A stretch of 64,000 bases of DNA from Acanthornis magna (Eukaryota > Chordata > Aves > Passeriformes > Acanthizidae). Shown here in pieces: positions 1-11,171 of this stretch; position 1 is the stretch's first letter, and every line of letters begins with the position of its first letter. The position numbers and the translations under genes were made by a program. The stretch lies in the NCBI GenBank assembly GCA_036785705.1, contig JAWUZG010000018.1:6917501-6981500 (forward strand). The letters are read 5' to 3'. The notes beneath the pieces are model-generated. The model made no database searches. It saw nothing but the letters and a program-made list of their open reading frames with translations, and had not been told where the DNA came from.

Positions 1-1055
1 AATAATATGCTAGTACTACTACTACTACTAATTGTAATTTATAAGGAGAGAGAGAGAGAATTTAACAGGACCCAAGAGAAACAACTGTGCATCACACTAC
101 AGTTTCTCACCACCTGCTGACCAAAGCCCAGTGAGTTCCTGAGCAGTGATCAGTCCCTTTTGGGGTAATTCCCCCAGTATATACACTGAGCATGAAGCTC
201 TGTGGTGTGGAATATCCCTGTGCACAGCTCAGATCAGCTGTCCCAGCTGTGTTCCCTCCTGGTTCCTTGTGCAGCTCCTCACTGGCAGAGCATGAACTGC
301 TGAAAAATCCTTGACTTAGGGTAAGTACTGCTGACCAACAGCCAAAACATCAGTGTTATCAACATTATTCTCATTCTGAATCCAAAACACAGTGCTGTGC
401 CAGCTTCTAAGAGGAAAATTATCTCTGTCCCAGCAGAAACCAGGACACAGTTATAGGACTGTACTGAAGTGAGTTTCTGAAGAATTTTTAGATCTATGAC
501 TAAAAGAGGCAAAAGAGAAGAACCAAACTTAGCTTGCCTTCTCAAGCCCGAATTTGAAAATTTCTTTCAGGCATGGTTTCATAGCCTGTCAGAGGTGAAG
601 TAGATATAAGTAAAATACTGCATGCAAAATTCCAAAATACCAGTTAAATAAATGGAATGTTTTCTCTGAAATAGTTATAGAATGCCTTTTGAATAGGAAA
701 TGCCCTTTTTTTAGTCTTCTGTCTTGAAACAATAATAATGTAATACCTTTTTCTAAAATAAACACACTCAGTTTTATGAATTCCCATGTTTAGTAGAAAA
801 TTATTCTCTTTTCAAAACTTTGATGCCTAATTTCTTTATTAATTAGTCTGACTGAATCTTTCATGGGGGTCTGATGTTGTGAATGGCAACTTCCTTCATA
901 TATGCTAATGAGGCTAATGAAATGAGACTTTTTCATAAATAATAAATGTGTTCAGGATCAAGAAGGACTGTTCATTTGATCATCAGAGGCTTAGACTCTG
1001 TTATTGCATGCTTAGACTGTAGTACACTGAGAACCTAATTTGGGCTTTTTTCATC
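1..1055. other. Upstream region / putative 5' flank of the coiled-coil gene
   Basis: No coding exon is supported here. It starts with a short TACTAC-type simple repeat (about 10-30) and a GA run (about 45-59). A dispersed repeat lies at about 352-455 (listed separately). There is no CpG island or convincing core promoter next to the first coding exon, so the transcription start may lie in an untranslated exon further upstream, possibly outside the window. An in-frame TAG at 1020-1022 shows that the reading frame of the first coding exon does not extend upstream of it. Confidence 0.5.
352..455. repeat. Dispersed repeat copy (same family as 15570-15655)
   Basis: Shares about 75 bp of obvious similarity with intron 7, starting at TTCTCATTCTGAATCCAAAA. 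It then continues (CTGTCCCAGCAGAAACCAGG) beyond the part preserved in the other copy. Probably a fragment of an old retrotransposon or LTR. No open frame of significance. Confidence 0.55.
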
Positions 1056-1324
1056 ATGGATCCTTCATCTGAAAGAGAACAAGAATTTTGTTACTGTATT
1101 AGAATGCCCAGTAATGAAGGATTTGCTATCCTGAATTTCAGTGTTAAAATTGCTGCTTCCTGGGTTTTCCAGGAATTAGAAGATGCAAGCACACCTGATG
1201 AAAAAGTAAACAGCGCTGGAGAAGAGAATTTGAACCTCAAAACAAAAGAGCTGAAAAAGTCAAAGCAAAAACTGAAAGGTGTTCTAGAGGACTACGTGGA
1301 GTCAAATTCCATCCTAAGAAACAG
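1056..1324 (+). CDS. C4orf50: Exon 1 (first coding exon), residues 1-89 plus 2 nt
   Basis: The ATG at 1056 has a good Kozak context (A at -3, G at +4) and is preceded by an in-frame TAG at 1020, so the start is well defined. The encoded N-terminus begins MDPSSEREQEFCYCI and has a compact, non-repetitive part (about residues 10-48, with the hydrophobic segment SWVFQEL). It then becomes a Lys/Glu-rich helix (LKTKELKKSKQKLK) that starts the coiled coil. The donor is AG|GTAAAT at 1325. The split AGG codon is completed by exon 2. The N-terminal block is the part I most strongly associate with C4orf50, so it is the best segment for a homology search. Confidence 0.85.
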
Positions 1325-2626
1325 GTAAATAAAAGGGGGGTTTGAATTAAAATTTATCGTTATGTGACAAAGGTACTCTTTGCATTGCCCTGGGTACTGG
1401 CTGTCAAATGATACATGCAGAACCAGCAAAAAGAAAGACTTGCTGTGTTTATAAAGTGTCAGAGAAGTGTTTTGTATAGCTGGCAGAATAGAAATGCAAT
1501 AATAATTTTTAAAAAAATTATTATTTAAGATTTACAGCATGGTCTAAAATACTGTTGCAAATAACCAGACAGCTTTCTCAGGATATTTCATTCTTAAATA
1601 TTCATATGGTGTCAATTCTGTTTGTAAAGTATACCCCTTTCCTTTTAAAATAAGGGTTAATTTGGAATATCATGTTGTAAAAAAAGTTCCTTGTTTCAGA
1701 AAGCTTCATCTAGTTTAGTATGTTAATGCTAATTGTTACAGTAGATGAAGATGCCATTAAGCATTAATTATACATTTGACTAGAACAATAAGGTTTTGAT
1801 ACTCAGCAACAGCACTGTTCTGAAGAAAGTCAAAGTTAAAAAGGAGAGGAAATATAAATGACATTAAAACAATTATTTGTATAATTTTTAAATGCTTTGA
1901 ATTCATCAAGAAATTTTTCCAGAAATATTTTAATAATAGACTTCTTGTCAAAATAATAATTAATTTTTTTTCTAAAGATTGTCATATCACACTTAATAAT
2001 GTTACATTACCATTTTAATAGCACCAGGCAAAGCAAACCTGTATTTTGTCAAAATCCGTCTTTGCGGACAAATTCAATACAACTATGCACTGTAGGTTCC
2101 AGTACCCACTGAAGGTATGTTACAAGTAAGATATTTTCACTTCAGTCCCTAAAACATAGGTACTTGTGGGTTACCCATAATGTTAATTTTGCATTTACTG
2201 TCATAAGCATCTACTGTCATAAAATTTGAATTTACTAACTGTGAACCTACCAAAATCCTATGATTAGGTACATGCAGAGACTGAAGTGTTGTGGTTGTCT
2301 TTATGGTAAGTTGTTCTCTTCATATAGCACGCTGTGCTCCATTGAACAGAAATCTTGTAAACGTGTTTGTTTATGGTATTATTAAGTCACCAGAAAGGTG
2401 TTGTCTTTAAAGGTTTTGACACTCTCCAGCATAATGTGCAAAACTCAGTAGACTTGTTAAGAAATAAATATTTGTTGTATTAGTGATCAAAAATTTATTG
2501 CTATTTTATTTTTGGGAGACAAATACAAAAATGAAGTTAAATTGATGCATTGCTTGTGACTACTTATCTATCTGGAGCTGTACTGTGGTGTTTACTAAGC
2601 AAAAATGTTCGTTCTTGCTATCACAG
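1325..2626 (+). other. Intron 1
   Basis: AT-rich intronic sequence with GTAAAT at its start and TATCACAG at its end. I see no second coding segment, repeat family or RNA gene in it. Confidence 0.7.
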
Positions 2627-2765
2627 GATGAAAGAGATGGAGCTGTCACACAAAACACTTCTTGTGATGATTGATCAACTCAATGTGAAGCTGGACCAGG
2701 TTGAAAATGCCAATGTGCACGTTAAAGGGAAACTGCGAGACATTCAAGAGGAGCTGATCAGCTTG
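2627..2765 (+). CDS. C4orf50: Exon 2, residues 90-136
   Basis: The acceptor TATCACAG|G completes the split Arg codon from exon 1. The donor is TTG|GTGAGG at 2766, leaving phase 0. It encodes a continuous heptad-type helix (ELSHKTLLVMIDQLNVKLDQ and onward to RDIQEELISL) with hydrophobic residues spaced three and four apart, continuing the coiled coil from exon 1. The reading frame is open for about 75 nt upstream of the acceptor, but that part (LVTTYLSGAVLW...) is intronic by splice logic. Confidence 0.85.
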
Positions 2766-4279
2766 GTGAGGGGGATATTGTTGCAAATGACCTAGTTTAT
2801 TTCTCTTTGCAGTAGTAATTTGTAAGTCAAGCTCATCTCCAGTGACCTCTGTTTTAAAGTGATAAATTAAGGTCTCAGCCTTTCTCTTTTTCTACAACCA
2901 AAGAAATCAGAAGAACTTTTGGATGGTTTTTTTCCCCCTCAGCTTTCTATTCTCTATTGTTTCTGATAGCAGTGCTATCATTTATCTCATTTGGGCCCTT
3001 GATCTTTTAAATTTATGCTCCCCCTCCTTTCTTTCGCCCTAGAACCCACTCAGGGTATTCCTTCTTAGGTCAGACTTTATATTTCTAGCCCCGTACGACA
3101 GGCATTTTTACCTTGTTTACTCATTGGATGGATTCGTGAAAATGGAAAAGGAATTCAAATTTTTCAAGAACAGTCTTCAGTGAAGCAATGTCTTTCTGTT
3201 TTTCGTAAGATATATTTTCACTTTCTCAGCATTTTAGGTCAAAGTTGAATACTCTGACAGGACACTAGTACCATGTGGCAAGGTGCACAAGAATGAAGAA
3301 TATTCTTTTTTATTCTGGTAATTAAAAGTGAAATGTATTTTTCAAGACTTGGGAAGCTTAGACATACATTCCCATCAAGAGTTAACAAAACTAAGTATTA
3401 GCCCACATCTACCTGACTTCTCAGCCTAATGTTCCTTCTGACCAGTCCTTGCCAGTGAACACCTCAGACAGGAAAGTACTGAAGATCAAAATGACTGATC
3501 TAAAGAAGTCCTTGGAAAAAATAAAGTCATTCCGTCATGTCTCTGTGCCTTCAGTCTTTCTTCAAAGTTGCTGCAGTGTCTCTGTGGTAGTGGTGGCTCT
3601 TACTCTGCTCAAAGCAAGGGCAGTACAGGACTCATGAAAGCCTCTCCTGCCTTTCATTGGCATCTTTCACCTCTGTATTGTCTCTGTGTTCAAACACACT
3701 GTGGCGCAAATGAAAATACCAAAGTCTTTCTCAAACTGTTTCAAAAGGCATCTGTTCCTTTCTCCTTTTTCAGGAGGCTCATAAGAGGAGCTGACAGATG
3801 ACAGGTATGGTGAAGAGCAGAGGGCAAAATATCAGGCTCTGGAAAGAGTGTGTCCTGTTTTCTGTAACAGAACCACAGCTTCTGTGCCTGTAACACCCCA
3901 GTAGCTACAGTACTGTCAGTGTTAAGGATCTGTTACTGTATAAATCAGAGCTGGGTATATGAATTACAATTCTGAGGTTTATTTTGATTTAGTATGTACT
4001 GTAGAACATGCAAAAAAAAACTGTAAAAAAAGTTCCTGTATTTCATGTAGTAGTAGATGTGGGTGAGTTTGTGTTTTGTTTTCTATTAAGTTGTTTCAGT
4101 GATGGCTGAAATGACAAACCAGGTTATTTTTGCTCTAAATGCAGTATTTTACTGGCTTTTAAAATATTTCCTGAGTTTTCAGAAAACAGGGGCAGAATTA
4201 TCATTAAATTAAGAAAAATGATAAGGGCAGAAGAGATTTAATCTGAAGATGATAACCATACCTCTCACTGAAATGATAG
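2766..4279 (+). other. Intron 2
   Basis: Intronic. It contains an open stretch around 3443-3637 that looks lysine-rich but has no donor giving a phase-compatible exon (see rejected items). There is no recognisable repeat family. Confidence 0.65.
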
Positions 4280-4984
4280 GTTGAGAACCAGAAGAAGTCA
4301 GAGAAGAAGCACAAGGAAAAACTGCATTGGCTTCAGGAGCAGCTGAAGACAAAAGAAGACGAAATAAAAAGCCAGTCAGAGTATTTTGAGCACTACAAAC
4401 AACGACAGAGACAACAGACAGCAGTACTGAGAAAAAGGGACTGTTACCTTCAGGGTGAGGTGTCTAGGCTGGAAAAGCAAGTGCTAGATCTTAATGCCCA
4501 GATTGCTCTTTTGACATCCGAGTTAGAAGAGGGAATGGTGCAGCACCTCCAGCAGAAGCTGCAGTCAGTGTTTAGTGGGACTCAGGGCTGTAAACACCCT
4601 GACATGGAAGAAATAGAATGGAAGACTTGTATTGAAAATGTGGAGCATGATGTGAAAAGCCACCTCAAGGCATTTCAGCAAAGCCTGGAGTTCCTGAGGG
4701 CAAAAGGAGAGGACACCAGAAGAGAACAGGCAGACCTGCTGACTGAACTGCAGTGCTCTCAGGACACTGAAGACTTTCTCAGAACAAAATTGGAAGAATC
4801 TTACCATCATGTCTATAGTTTAAAATTATCTGAAATCAAACTACAGGAAAAAGTGGAAGAGCTTTTAGACGAAAACAGAACTTTAAAAGATCAAGGTACT
4901 GTGAAGTTGAAAAAGAAGAAAGAAAGAGACAAGAACATACAAGAACGTACAAGATTGGCAGATGGGGACAACAGTGTTAACCTG
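4280..4984 (+). CDS. C4orf50: Exon 3, residues 137-371, long coiled coil
   Basis: The exon is 705 nt, phase 0 to phase 0. The acceptor AATGATAG|GTT has a weak pyrimidine tract. The donor is CTG|GTAAGT (strong). The frame is open from VENQKKSEKKHKEK through LHWLQEQLKTKEDEIKSQ and RLEKQVLDLNAQIALL to a basic end (LKKKKERDKNIQERTRL). Nearly all of it is predicted amphipathic helix rich in Glu, Lys and Gln, with a short break around GTQGCKHPDMEE (about residues 232-243). In translation it begins upstream of the first internal ATG at 4460, so a gene finder that needs an ATG would truncate it. Confidence 0.85.
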
Positions 4985-5840
4985 GTAAGTCAACTGTTAA
5001 GTAAAAATAATGCAAAATTTCGTTAGTTTTTGTCTTTGTATCACCCTGGATTACATCTGTCATTAGATGTGCAGTCAAGATGCAAGCGTGAGGCTTTATC
5101 CTGCCTGATTTTTTCCCCTTATATTTGTTTATTTGTTAGTACTTCCTACTGCCTCATTCACACCCACTGGAATCAGTAGTTGGAGCTTCATTGCATCAGT
5201 GCTTTTGTTAGGTGCGCACTGAGGACACTCAACAAATCTGTATTCCTTAAGCTTTGAAGTGATGTGCTCACGGCAAAAGGTATCAGTTGGCACTAAAAGT
5301 TGAGCCCAGAAGAGCTTCTGAGACCTCTGCCATGTGGACATCATTCAGTGGAGGAGGACACGTATGGTTGGATGAGTTTTTGCATGTTATTCATGCCCAA
5401 ATGCTGGAGCAAAAAGCACACTTGACAATAAATCTTGTCTATGACATTTTCTGCATAATGGTGAACAAGGGAAGATGGATGCAGCGTTCATGACCAGGGG
5501 CGAGCTGAGATCTTCAATGGTTTGCAGCTCTGTGGCTTTGTGATATGCCCTGAATATACTGAATAGGACTTGTTTGCTTCGAGCACTTCACTCCAGCACT
5601 GCATGGGAAAGCTCTGCATATGCAGGAATATGGCATTCAGCTTCTGCCAATTCATTTTGCTGACAAGAAGCAATTCTTTTCACAGAGTGGACTCTAACAA
5701 AGTTTTATTCTTCATGCACTGAGGTGGAGGGTATTTTTATTCTGAGTGTTTAAATGAGGTGAGATCAGCTAAGCCTCACATTCAGATTGTGACCTGATAT
5801 CCCAAGAACTCTCCTAACCTTAACTGCAGTTAACCAAAAA

Positions 5841-5927
5841 GTAATGGGCATGGACAAAACCCATTCGTATAGGAGGTCAATTACTAAGAGGTAATGGGCA
5901 TGAACAAAACCCTTTCATACAGGAGGT
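5841..5927 (+). repeat. Imperfect tandem duplication, about 50 bp period
   Basis: The segment GTAATGGGCATGGACAAAAC at 5841 recurs at 5891 as GTAATGGGCATGAACAAAAC, each followed by CCYTTCRTAYAGGAGGT. Two units are visible. The second unit runs directly into the left arm of the inverted repeat, so both may belong to one mobile element. Confidence 0.75.
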
Positions 5928-6058
5928 GTAGGAGCTGTGAGAAGCTAGAGAGGATTTTGTATCCATAAAGCTAGAAGAAATAAAGACAAATTGTTCAACC
6001 TGGTAGTTGAATACACCTTTGCAGGCCTGGTGATTTTGTACCATTAGTGGTTTACAGT
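5922..6058 (-). repeat. Inverted repeat, left arm
   Basis: The reverse complement of this segment matches 7520-7658 over about 137 bp with roughly 8 mismatches by eye (about 94%). It includes the AATAAAGACAAATTGTTCAA block and GCCTGCAAAGGTG on the opposite strand. The similarity stops at about 6060. The family is not recognised; it could be part of an LTR or a small non-autonomous element. Confidence 0.8.
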
Positions 6059-6654
6059 CCAAAAGCAACGATCTCCAGGAGGTTATCTCTCTGTGAGAGA
6101 GAGAGAGGGTAAGATCATCGTGCAGTAACCAGCAGCACGTGGTGATCTCTGTGGAGAGCTCAGAAGCTGCACCTCAGCCCGCATGTGTCTGTTACTGCCC
6201 AAGGTGGCAGAAAAACCAGCTGCTTACCCCGAGCCATTGCTATGGTTACTTTAACTAGTGTGTTCACTTTTCCTTGGGAATGAAGAATAGGATTTAAAAA
6301 TATTTTAAGATACTTCTCGAGGGACTTGCACTGACTTGTAAACAGGTACAACAAACAAATGCACTATGAGGGGACTGCACAGCTAAAGTCAAGAGGAATG
6401 AGGGCTTTCAGAGCGGGAGAAGAATTAGTGAAGAATTACTATTGGTTTGATAAAATTGAGAAAAGGAGAAAAAAATGTTGAGTTATTTGGAGGTGTGAAA
6501 GCAAGATACACAACTGACTGATTTCCCGAGGCTAATTCAAAAAGTCTTCAAGAAACAGGACTCTTTCATTGCGGTACTCTACTAAAAGCCTATTTTTTGC
6601 TCTACATGAAGTTTTCTAAACATTTCTAAGTATTAATTTACATCTCTGGTGTCA

Positions 6655-7100
6655 TGTCGAGTGGCAGTCAGCGATGGAAGAGACGGGGCAGATTGCTGGG
6701 GTGGAAAAAGCTGATTTTATTGATACACAGCTGAGTATTTATACCTTTTCAGCAGTAACTAAAAACAGATCCTTATATAAACAGTAATCACTCTAACAAC
6801 CATATCTGTGTTTCTTAATAATATTGCAAAACTAAAAGCTAGCACTAACCAGTACAAGCAAAGTTCCCTGTTGGGGACACCCAAAATGGATGCTGAGTCA
6901 CAAGCCCTTCACCTTTTCTAAGTTCTGTCCCATTAGCATATTGGCCCCTAATTCTCCAATCGCACCCTTGGGTGATGATGTTAACCACCCCAGGCCTGCT
7001 CCCCCCATCTCACAGTTGTTTACATATTTTTGGGCCCTAGGGCAATGAATATGTCCTTGAATCTGTATTCAGGGAGCCTTGTTTGGCCAAAGGTGCTGGG
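6655..7100 (-). mobile_element. Retroviral-type solo LTR, reverse orientation (approximate ends)
   Basis: Read on the - strand this looks like an LTR. It has a U3-like stretch, a TATA box (GTATAAATAC, + strand 6735-6744), a polyadenylation signal AATAAA (+ strand 6716-6721) just downstream, then a C-rich U5-like end that terminates in ...CTCGACA at 6655. The lower-coordinate boundary (TG on + strand at 6655) is fairly clear. The other end is not resolved and no target-site duplication was found. No internal gag/pol/env reading frame is attached that I can identify. It was probably left as a solo LTR. Confidence 0.65.
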
Positions 7101-7202
7101 AACAGAGGATTTTAGCACTTTGTAAGAATCACAGAACTACAGCAAGTTACAGATACATGAAGAGTAAAAAACTAGATATACTTGAAGGTATCACTGTGCT
7201 AA

Positions 7203-7565
7203 CTATTTTGTGGTAGGCTGCACTTCTTGCCATGGTTTGGTGCCCAGCAGCGTTGCCACATCCACTTCTGACATGAGTTTAGCAGTGCTCTCACTTCTGC
7301 TTTCTAGCTGTACCTCCACAGTGTCATAGGAGGTTAGAGTCTCTGTTACCCACTCTTTGGTATAAATAAATAGGCCATAGTTTGTGTTTAGTCTGCTGCA
7401 GAGGGGATAGTGTTCTTTAAATGCTGTGTGTAGCATCAGCAGCATCAAATCTTGTGCCTTCTGCGTTTCTGGTTGTCTGTTCCTTCTCTTTGGGTACTCC
7501 AAATACAAAGTATTGTATTGTAGAACCACTACTGGTACAAAATTACCAGGCCTGCAAAGGTGCAT
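7203..7565 (-). other. Unexplained 120-codon antisense ORF in intron 3
   Basis: An uninterrupted - strand reading frame with mixed, protein-like composition runs from MHLCRPGNFVPVV to a TAG just before 7203, including NTNYGLFIYTKEWVTE. Its first 15 or so codons overlap the right inverted-repeat arm. The rest lies between that arm and the LTR, in the same orientation as the LTR. I do not recognise the protein. It could be a decayed internal fragment of the element, a retrocopy fragment, or a chance ORF. There is no evidence that it is expressed. Confidence 0.3.
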
Positions 7566-7658
7566 TCAACTACCAGGTTGAACAATTTGTCTTTATTTCT
7601 TCTAGCTTTATGGACACAAAATCCTCTCTAGCTTCTCACAGCTCCTATACCTCCTATA
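7520..7658 (+). repeat. Inverted repeat, right arm
   Basis: Inverted partner of 5922-6058, about 1.46 kb away. It contains TTTGTCTTTATTTCTTCTAG, which in the sense direction of the host gene resembles a strong splice acceptor (pyrimidine tract plus AG) inside intron 3. The similarity begins at about 7520 and ends at CCTCCTATA. Confidence 0.8.
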
Positions 7659-8668
7659 TTTCTACTTGCATTTTTCTTATAGAAAATTACTTGACATAAC
7701 AGTGGAAAAAATCAGTATCTCTGATAAAAGGAGGAGGGAGACACCTGGTGTTTTTCTGTAAAACTGAAGAGGGTTTTTTTCCCTTATGTGGAGTTTTACT
7801 AGCACCTATTAAAATAAAATTTCTCAGTTTCATCATCTTGATCTTGTAGTATTTAAGCCAAAATAATTACAAGAAAAATCCTATTTGAGCTCATCATACT
7901 CCATCAACAGCTATAAAAATGAGAAATTGTATGTAATACCAGGAAGATTTTTGTGCTGTCACTTTCCTAGAAAACTGCTTGTATAACATTTCTCAAGTGA
8001 AAGAGCAAATGGGATCATTTGCCTATTTCACAGCCAGGAAAAAAGTAGTTTGTGAAGACAGGCTTATCACACTCCTGTGAAATACACATGGTATGAGATT
8101 TCTTAGTAAATACCATGTCACTCAAATACCAATCACATCAGTTACTCTTAAAGACTAGCCTTAGTTATTACTGCATCTTCATCAGTAATACAAAATCCGA
8201 TTAGACTGAGCACCAAGAAGTGAACTGCATCTCATGGTGGCATGTAGTCACATACATCTTGTAGAAATTCGAATTTGCAAACTCAGTATCAGAATCCTGT
8301 CTGCAATATTTCAGTTGCAATATGTGCCTGAATGAAAAATGAACACAAAAAAAACCCCCAAGCCCAGCTTGTTACATGTGGCTGTGTGTTAACTTACCAG
8401 GCAGTTTCTAGATGTGAGCATGAGGGAGTCTGTTGAAGGTGAAGTATGAAACACTAAATGATACATCTTTTTACTACTTTCACAACAGCTGAGGTCTTGA
8501 TTTCTCAGTGTGATGTTCTGCCATCTGAGCATTGTATCTCAGACATCATTTTGTGTAACTTTCTTTTGACAGTACCCATGTATCAGGAGTGTGTATCTGT
8601 GAGGAAATAAAGGAAAAGCTGCAGGAAAGGAATGATTGTGTTTCAAGGAATTGGCATTAGTTTCAAAC

Positions 8669-8840
8669 AGGTTGCCCAGAGAGGTTGGGGATGCCCTACC
8701 CCTGGGAGTGTTCAAGGCCAGGTTGGATGGGGCTGAGCAACATGGTCTAGTGGAAGATGTCCCTGCTCGTGACTGGGGGGTTGAAACTAGATGGCCTTTG
8801 AGCTACCTTTCTACCCAAACCATCTATTATTTGATATTAC
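8669..8840 (+). mobile_element. CR1 LINE 3'-end fragment
   Basis: Typical CR1 tail order: GGTTGCCCAGAGAGGTTG, then TGTTCAAGGCCAGGTTGGAT, GGGCTGAGCAAC, and a TCTACCCAAACCATCTATTA end. 5'-truncated, old and non-coding. Inserted in the sense direction in intron 3. Confidence 0.85.
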
Positions 8841-9852
8841 TGAGAAAATAAGGGAAGAAATCTTGGAAGTGTTGTGGTTTCCACCTAAGTTGTGCCTCCC
8901 AGTCAAGATCTTTTAATGGAGCACAACAGTGAGGCAGCTGACTTGGGCTGAAATAAAAATTGTTCTCACTGGTGATCCTGTGGAAAATCAGTGGCCTTTT
9001 CTGACTCACTGCAAATGGAAGACTTGGAAATCATTGCCTTTCCCATCCATATGTAATTTTAAAGTTGCAGCTCAGTGCAAAGGGACCTGATTTGTTTTCT
9101 GCTGACGTTTGATGCAGAGCAGTGCAGGAAGACAAAAGTGCCTGTGCTGGCTTGGTTTCTGTGCTGTAGCTGTTTTGGTTACCATCTCAATGATGTGTTT
9201 TGCTGAGAAAATCAAATCTGATTCTTCTGTTCACTGAAAATGAGCACATTGCATGTGAAATGTGATCTGCTGTTATCAGGCACTAGGGGTATCTGCTTTG
9301 CGTCAAGAAGTGTCAAAATTTTCAAATTCAATCAGAGACTCAATATGAATGTCAAGACCAGAATATGAAATTTGCAATTAAATTATCAGTGGAAAAATAA
9401 AATTTTGTTCAGAATGTTTTTTCCGCTTTGAGTTCTTCCAACCTAGGAACAATTGTCTTTGTAGCTGGGCAATGAACTGTTAGTCTTATTCCCTAGTTTA
9501 TTGGACTTTCTTTTATATCTGTTCATTACCATATAATTCAGTCACTCTTCCACCTGTGATCTGACATTTGACATGCTTATGACTCAGATTTTTTTCCTTA
9601 ATGCTTTGTAAAGTATGAAAGGAAAACTAAGGGAAAGTTTACAACTACAACATTTACTGGAAGATGTTGAAATAAGAAAACGGTATGAAATAATAGCAGT
9701 TCTAATGAAGTAATGGGTAAATGTAAAATAGCAAAATGAGTGAATGCAAAATAGCAAAGGAAATTTATGTGCCTGTTTTTCATATCACAAACACCATATA
9801 TATATGTATAATCTGTGGGTTTTTTCCTTCTCCTCCCCCTTTTCCCATTAAG

Positions 9853-9967
9853 AGTGGAGATCTAATTCAGGATGAAGTTCAGAATCTGAAACGGAGAGCT
9901 GTCTTTGATTCACCCAGAAGCAGAGCTACTCAAACTCCAGTTGTGCTGCTACATGATAAAGAGTCTG
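9853..9967 (+). CDS. C4orf50: Exon 4, residues 372-409 plus 1 nt
   Basis: The acceptor is TTTTCCCATTAAG|AGT after a long CT-rich tract. The donor is TCTG|GTATGC at 9968, leaving phase 1. It encodes SGDLIQDEVQNLKRRAVF followed by a less helical Ser/Arg/Thr stretch (DSPRSRATQTPVVLL). It marks the transition from the N-terminal coiled coil to a linker. Confidence 0.8.
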
Positions 9968-10709
9968 GTATGCAAAGAAATCAGAGTTTCTGCTTTCATT
10001 TCTGTGTAATTAAAGTGAAGATTATTTCATTCATGGGGTGTGTATGACTTAGAAGGTGTAAACCCTTCGAAAATCCTCCTAATCTGTAATCTGTGTCTGG
10101 GGAAGGTGAAACAATGACTGTTTGCCACCATTCAGATATGAGAAATCCTAGACCTTTCAAGAAACTACAGAGATGAGGGGGTACTTTGTATGTTCTGGAT
10201 GAAGTATGGTATTTGGGAATGCTGTGCAGCGGTCAGATTTGCTGTTCAGACCAAAAAATGTGAAAGCTCTGATCTTGGCAAATTATATCAGGTAAATTCT
10301 TCCAACATAAATTGATGGGATTTTTATAGCAAATTTTAGTGTTTGTAGATGCAGACCTGCACTGAATAATTTTAAACTATAAATTTAATCCAGGTTTTCA
10401 CCTGTCCACTGTAATGAAGTGTATTTTCCATTTCTAAATGCTTTGGGAACTGAGAAACGTGAACCCCAAATACACCCTATTTTAGACCTCAATATTTGTG
10501 GGGTTTTTATGAAGCCTGTTTCCTTACTTAACATTGTGCTTTGATCTGTATCACTGGTGATGCATGCTGCTGATAGAGAAGGTAATTTTGAGCATACTTT
10601 CACTAAAATATTTATCTGTTCTAAACATCTGCTGAGATGGTTTTGGGTTTGTTTTTTGTGTAAATGTATGGGAATGACATTACATTTGTCCAGTGCTTTA
10701 CCATAACAG

Positions 10710-10834
10710 AAACACCAGCCTGTATTTGTGATGGACTAAAGCAGACGGAGGAGCTACCAGAAGAACTTGTGCCAGTTTTGGAATGCAGTTCCGGTGCCTT
10801 TGTGAAAGTTGCTGGGCTAGCTGAGACTGAGCAG
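10710..10834 (+). CDS. C4orf50: Exon 5, residues 410-451
   Basis: The acceptor ACCATAACAG|AA completes the GAA codon begun by the last G of exon 4. The donor is CAG|GTGAGA at 10835, phase 0. A nearer-upstream AG at 10692-10693 would put the frame into a stop within about 12 codons, so the second AG is preferred. It encodes an acidic, non-coiled segment (EELPEELVPVLECSSGAF) that fits a flexible linker. Confidence 0.75.
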
Positions 10835-11171
10835 GTGAGAAGAAAAGTTACTGCTGTTCTTTCTATCTTTGTGCACAGGGAGCATGTGAAATTGGAGAGA
10901 AAATGAAGACTTGGTATATTTAAAGGTGAATATGAAAGTAGCTTTACATTATAGCTACTTACAAATGCTTTTCAAGGTGAATATAGGTGAGCACTAAGAA
11001 AATTACTGACTTACTCATACCTAATTTATAACATTACTCTCACTTCAAGTCTTAATTTGAAAACCCTCTGTATGGAAATATTTTTTCCTTATCAATCTGT
11101 AATCAATTATTTTATGGATGAAGTCAAAACCAAGTTATGATTAGCAACATACTTTAACTTATATTTTTCAG
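10835..11171 (+). other. Intron 5
   Basis: Short intron. It ends in a good branch-point/pyrimidine context (CTTTAAC ... ATATTTTTCAG). No other feature seen. Confidence 0.65.

Larger units (their letters stand above)
4985..9852 (+). other. Intron 3 (repeat-rich)
   Basis: A 4.9-kb intron. It contains a short tandem duplication (5841-5927), a pair of inverted repeats (5922-6058 and 7520-7658), a GA run at about 6091-6108, a reverse-oriented LTR (from 6655), an antisense 120-codon ORF (7203-7565) and a CR1 tail (8669-8840). The remaining stretches (4985-5840, 7660-8660 and 8845-9852) show nothing recognisable. Confidence 0.7.

Noticed and set aside
3443..3637. Lysine-rich ORF in intron 2 that looks like a further coiled-coil exon
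   Set aside because: No phase-compatible donor after the helical part except a weak GTACTG, and exon 2 joins exon 3 in frame without it.
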